Assembly (NCBI GenBank): GCA_023229425.1
Contig: JALNZG010000004.1
Coordinates: 124,001 to 188,000 of the forward strand
DNA length: 64,000 nucleotides
Source of the DNA: Ignavibacteriaceae bacterium
GTDB taxonomy: Bacteria > Bacteroidota > Ignavibacteria > Ignavibacteriales > Ignavibacteriaceae
Direction: 5' to 3'
Shown here: positions 63,376 through 64,000 of the stretch, piece by piece
How positions within the stretch are numbered: position 1 is the stretch's first letter
Layout of the letters: each line of letters begins with the position of its first letter
Made by a program: the position numbers and the translations under genes
Notes under the pieces: model-generated
Database searches by the model: none
Told to the model about the DNA's origin: nothing
What the model saw: only the letters and a program-made list of their open reading frames with translations

Positions 63376-64000
63376 TTAATTCGAAAAAAACTGCCACCCT
63401 TTTTTATTCATATTCCAATAAATGAAAATTCCGGAAGCAATTCCAACGGCAATTAAGAAAAAACCTAAGTAGGAATTTCCAAGAATTACTTTGCCGACGC
63501 CAAAAAGCATAGTATAAATTAGGGTAATGCCTGCGATCCAGTTTGAGAAATTAAATATTCCGTCTTTCTGCGGTACAACTTCAGGAACCAATTTAGCGAC
63601 CGGCTTCCAAAATGTGGGATTTGGTCTAACTCTTTTATAAAATGAAATAAGTTTTTCCATCGGTTCGGGTTTGGTAAGGAAAGTAACGGAAATCCAGACA
63701 GTAGTAGTAACCGCAACAGTAATAAGGAGTATCCACGCAAACTCTTTAGGGTCGCTTTCCGAAAGTCCTACAACAAATTGCAAGAAAAGGGAAGTGATGA
63801 AGGCGGCGATCATAGCGGAGATTTCACTCCATGCATTTATTCTCCACCAAAACCAGCGAAGAATAAACACTAATCCCGTTCCCGCGCCAACGGCAATTAA
63901 AAACTGCCATGCACCGGCAATAGAATCCATGTAAAACGTAACGATCGCAGAAAGCACCATCAACGTCATCGTAATTACTTGTGAAAATTTAATGTAATGT
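63376..64000 (-). CDS. Sodium:solute symporter family protein, C-terminal part (5' end outside window)
   Basis: The frame runs open to the last base, so the ATG at 63969 is internal and only about 208 C-terminal residues are seen. They contain about five TM helices, including the motif GLVFILRWFWWRINAWSEIS. That motif is found near TM11-12 of SSS-family sugar/amino-acid:Na+ symporters in Bacteroidetes. The linker FLTKPEPMEKL and a final TM (about 185 from the visible start) also fit. The solute is unknown. A 197-base convergent gap separates it from the beta-helix gene; I saw no clear terminator there. Confidence 0.78.
   Translation of the reverse strand, partial: HYIKFSQVITMTLMVLSAIVTFYMDSIAGAWQFLIAVGAGTGLVFILRWFWWRINAWSEISAMIAAFITSLFLQFVVGLSESDPKEFAWILLITVAVTTTVWISVTFLTKPEPMEKLISFYKRVRPNPTFWKPVAKLVPEVVPQKDGIFNFSNWIAGITLIYTMLFGVGKVILGNSYLGFFLIAVGIASGIFIYWNMNKKGWQFFSN

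Noticed and set aside
1..64000. CRISPR arrays, tRNA or rRNA genes, transposases, prophage
   Set aside because: I looked for regular direct repeats, tRNA-like cloverleaf ends, rRNA motifs and transposase/integrase proteins and saw none. A tRNAscan or Infernal run would be needed to exclude small RNAs.

Overview
The window is AT-rich, densely coded DNA from a Gram-negative bacterium of the Bacteroidetes/Chlorobi (FCB) group, most probably an Ignavibacteria-like lineage. The pointers are two proteins with type IX secretion (T9SS) C-terminal sorting domains containing NYPNPF-type motifs, a very long C25 (gingipain/PorU-like) peptidase, a Bacteroidetes-type TAnnTTTG promoter element, LPS and outer-membrane export genes, and purS/purQ purine genes. 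This assignment is inferred from gene content and is not a database result. I saw no rRNA, tRNA, CRISPR array, transposase or integrase.

Layout. (1) 0-7.8 kb, + strand: the end of an outer-membrane-barrel-like protein, an OmpR-type two-component pair, then an orphan periplasmic binding protein overlapping a sensor-phosphatase/anti-sigma/anti-anti-sigma partner-switching set, and an LD-carboxypeptidase. (2) 7.8-13.2 kb, - strand: three GT9 heptosyltransferase-like genes leading into a homocysteine methyltransferase, ispE and a lipoprotein amidase. (3) 13.3-18.5 kb, + strand: prmC, dtd, a metalloenzyme, comEC and purE. (4) 18.5-23.4 kb, - strand: gatA, two tandem tatA genes (one of only 59 codons), purQ, purS, pssA, psd and a degenerate PurC-like gene. 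(5) 23.5-27.1 kb, + strand: ybaB, recR, a methyltransferase, two lipoproteins and ftsX without ftsE.

(6) 27.2-48.6 kb, + strand: a large surface-polysaccharide locus. It has two export sets (SLBB protein plus Wzc-like kinase, then Wza-like protein plus kinase-less Wzz), UDP-xylose synthase, a MurJ-type flippase, glycosyltransferases, an asparagine-synthase-like protein without its catalytic Cys, methyltransferases, three genes of the UDP-diacetamido-uronate pathway (wlbA, wlbB, wlbC), an O-antigen polymerase/ligase plus the decayed remains of a second copy, a phosphoglycosyl transferase and a Wzi-like barrel. (7) 48.7-54.4 kb: a 1903-residue PorU-like C25 peptidase with a possible beta-propeller insert and a PorU-like C-terminal domain. 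In Porphyromonas the wlb/wbp sugar is used to anchor T9SS cargo and PorU is the sortase, so regions 6-7 look like one surface-anchoring module.

(8) 54.4-59.6 kb: glmS, then a cyclic-2,3-diphosphoglycerate-synthetase-like GTPase, carbamate kinase and ornithine carbamoyltransferase. (9) 59.7-63.2 kb: a lipoprotein, a coiled-coil membrane protein and a T9SS-exported beta-helix protein. (10) 63.4 kb to the end, - strand: the C-terminal part of a sodium:solute symporter. Several short GC-rich palindromes of the kind that spread as repeats lie between genes and twice inside coding sequence.
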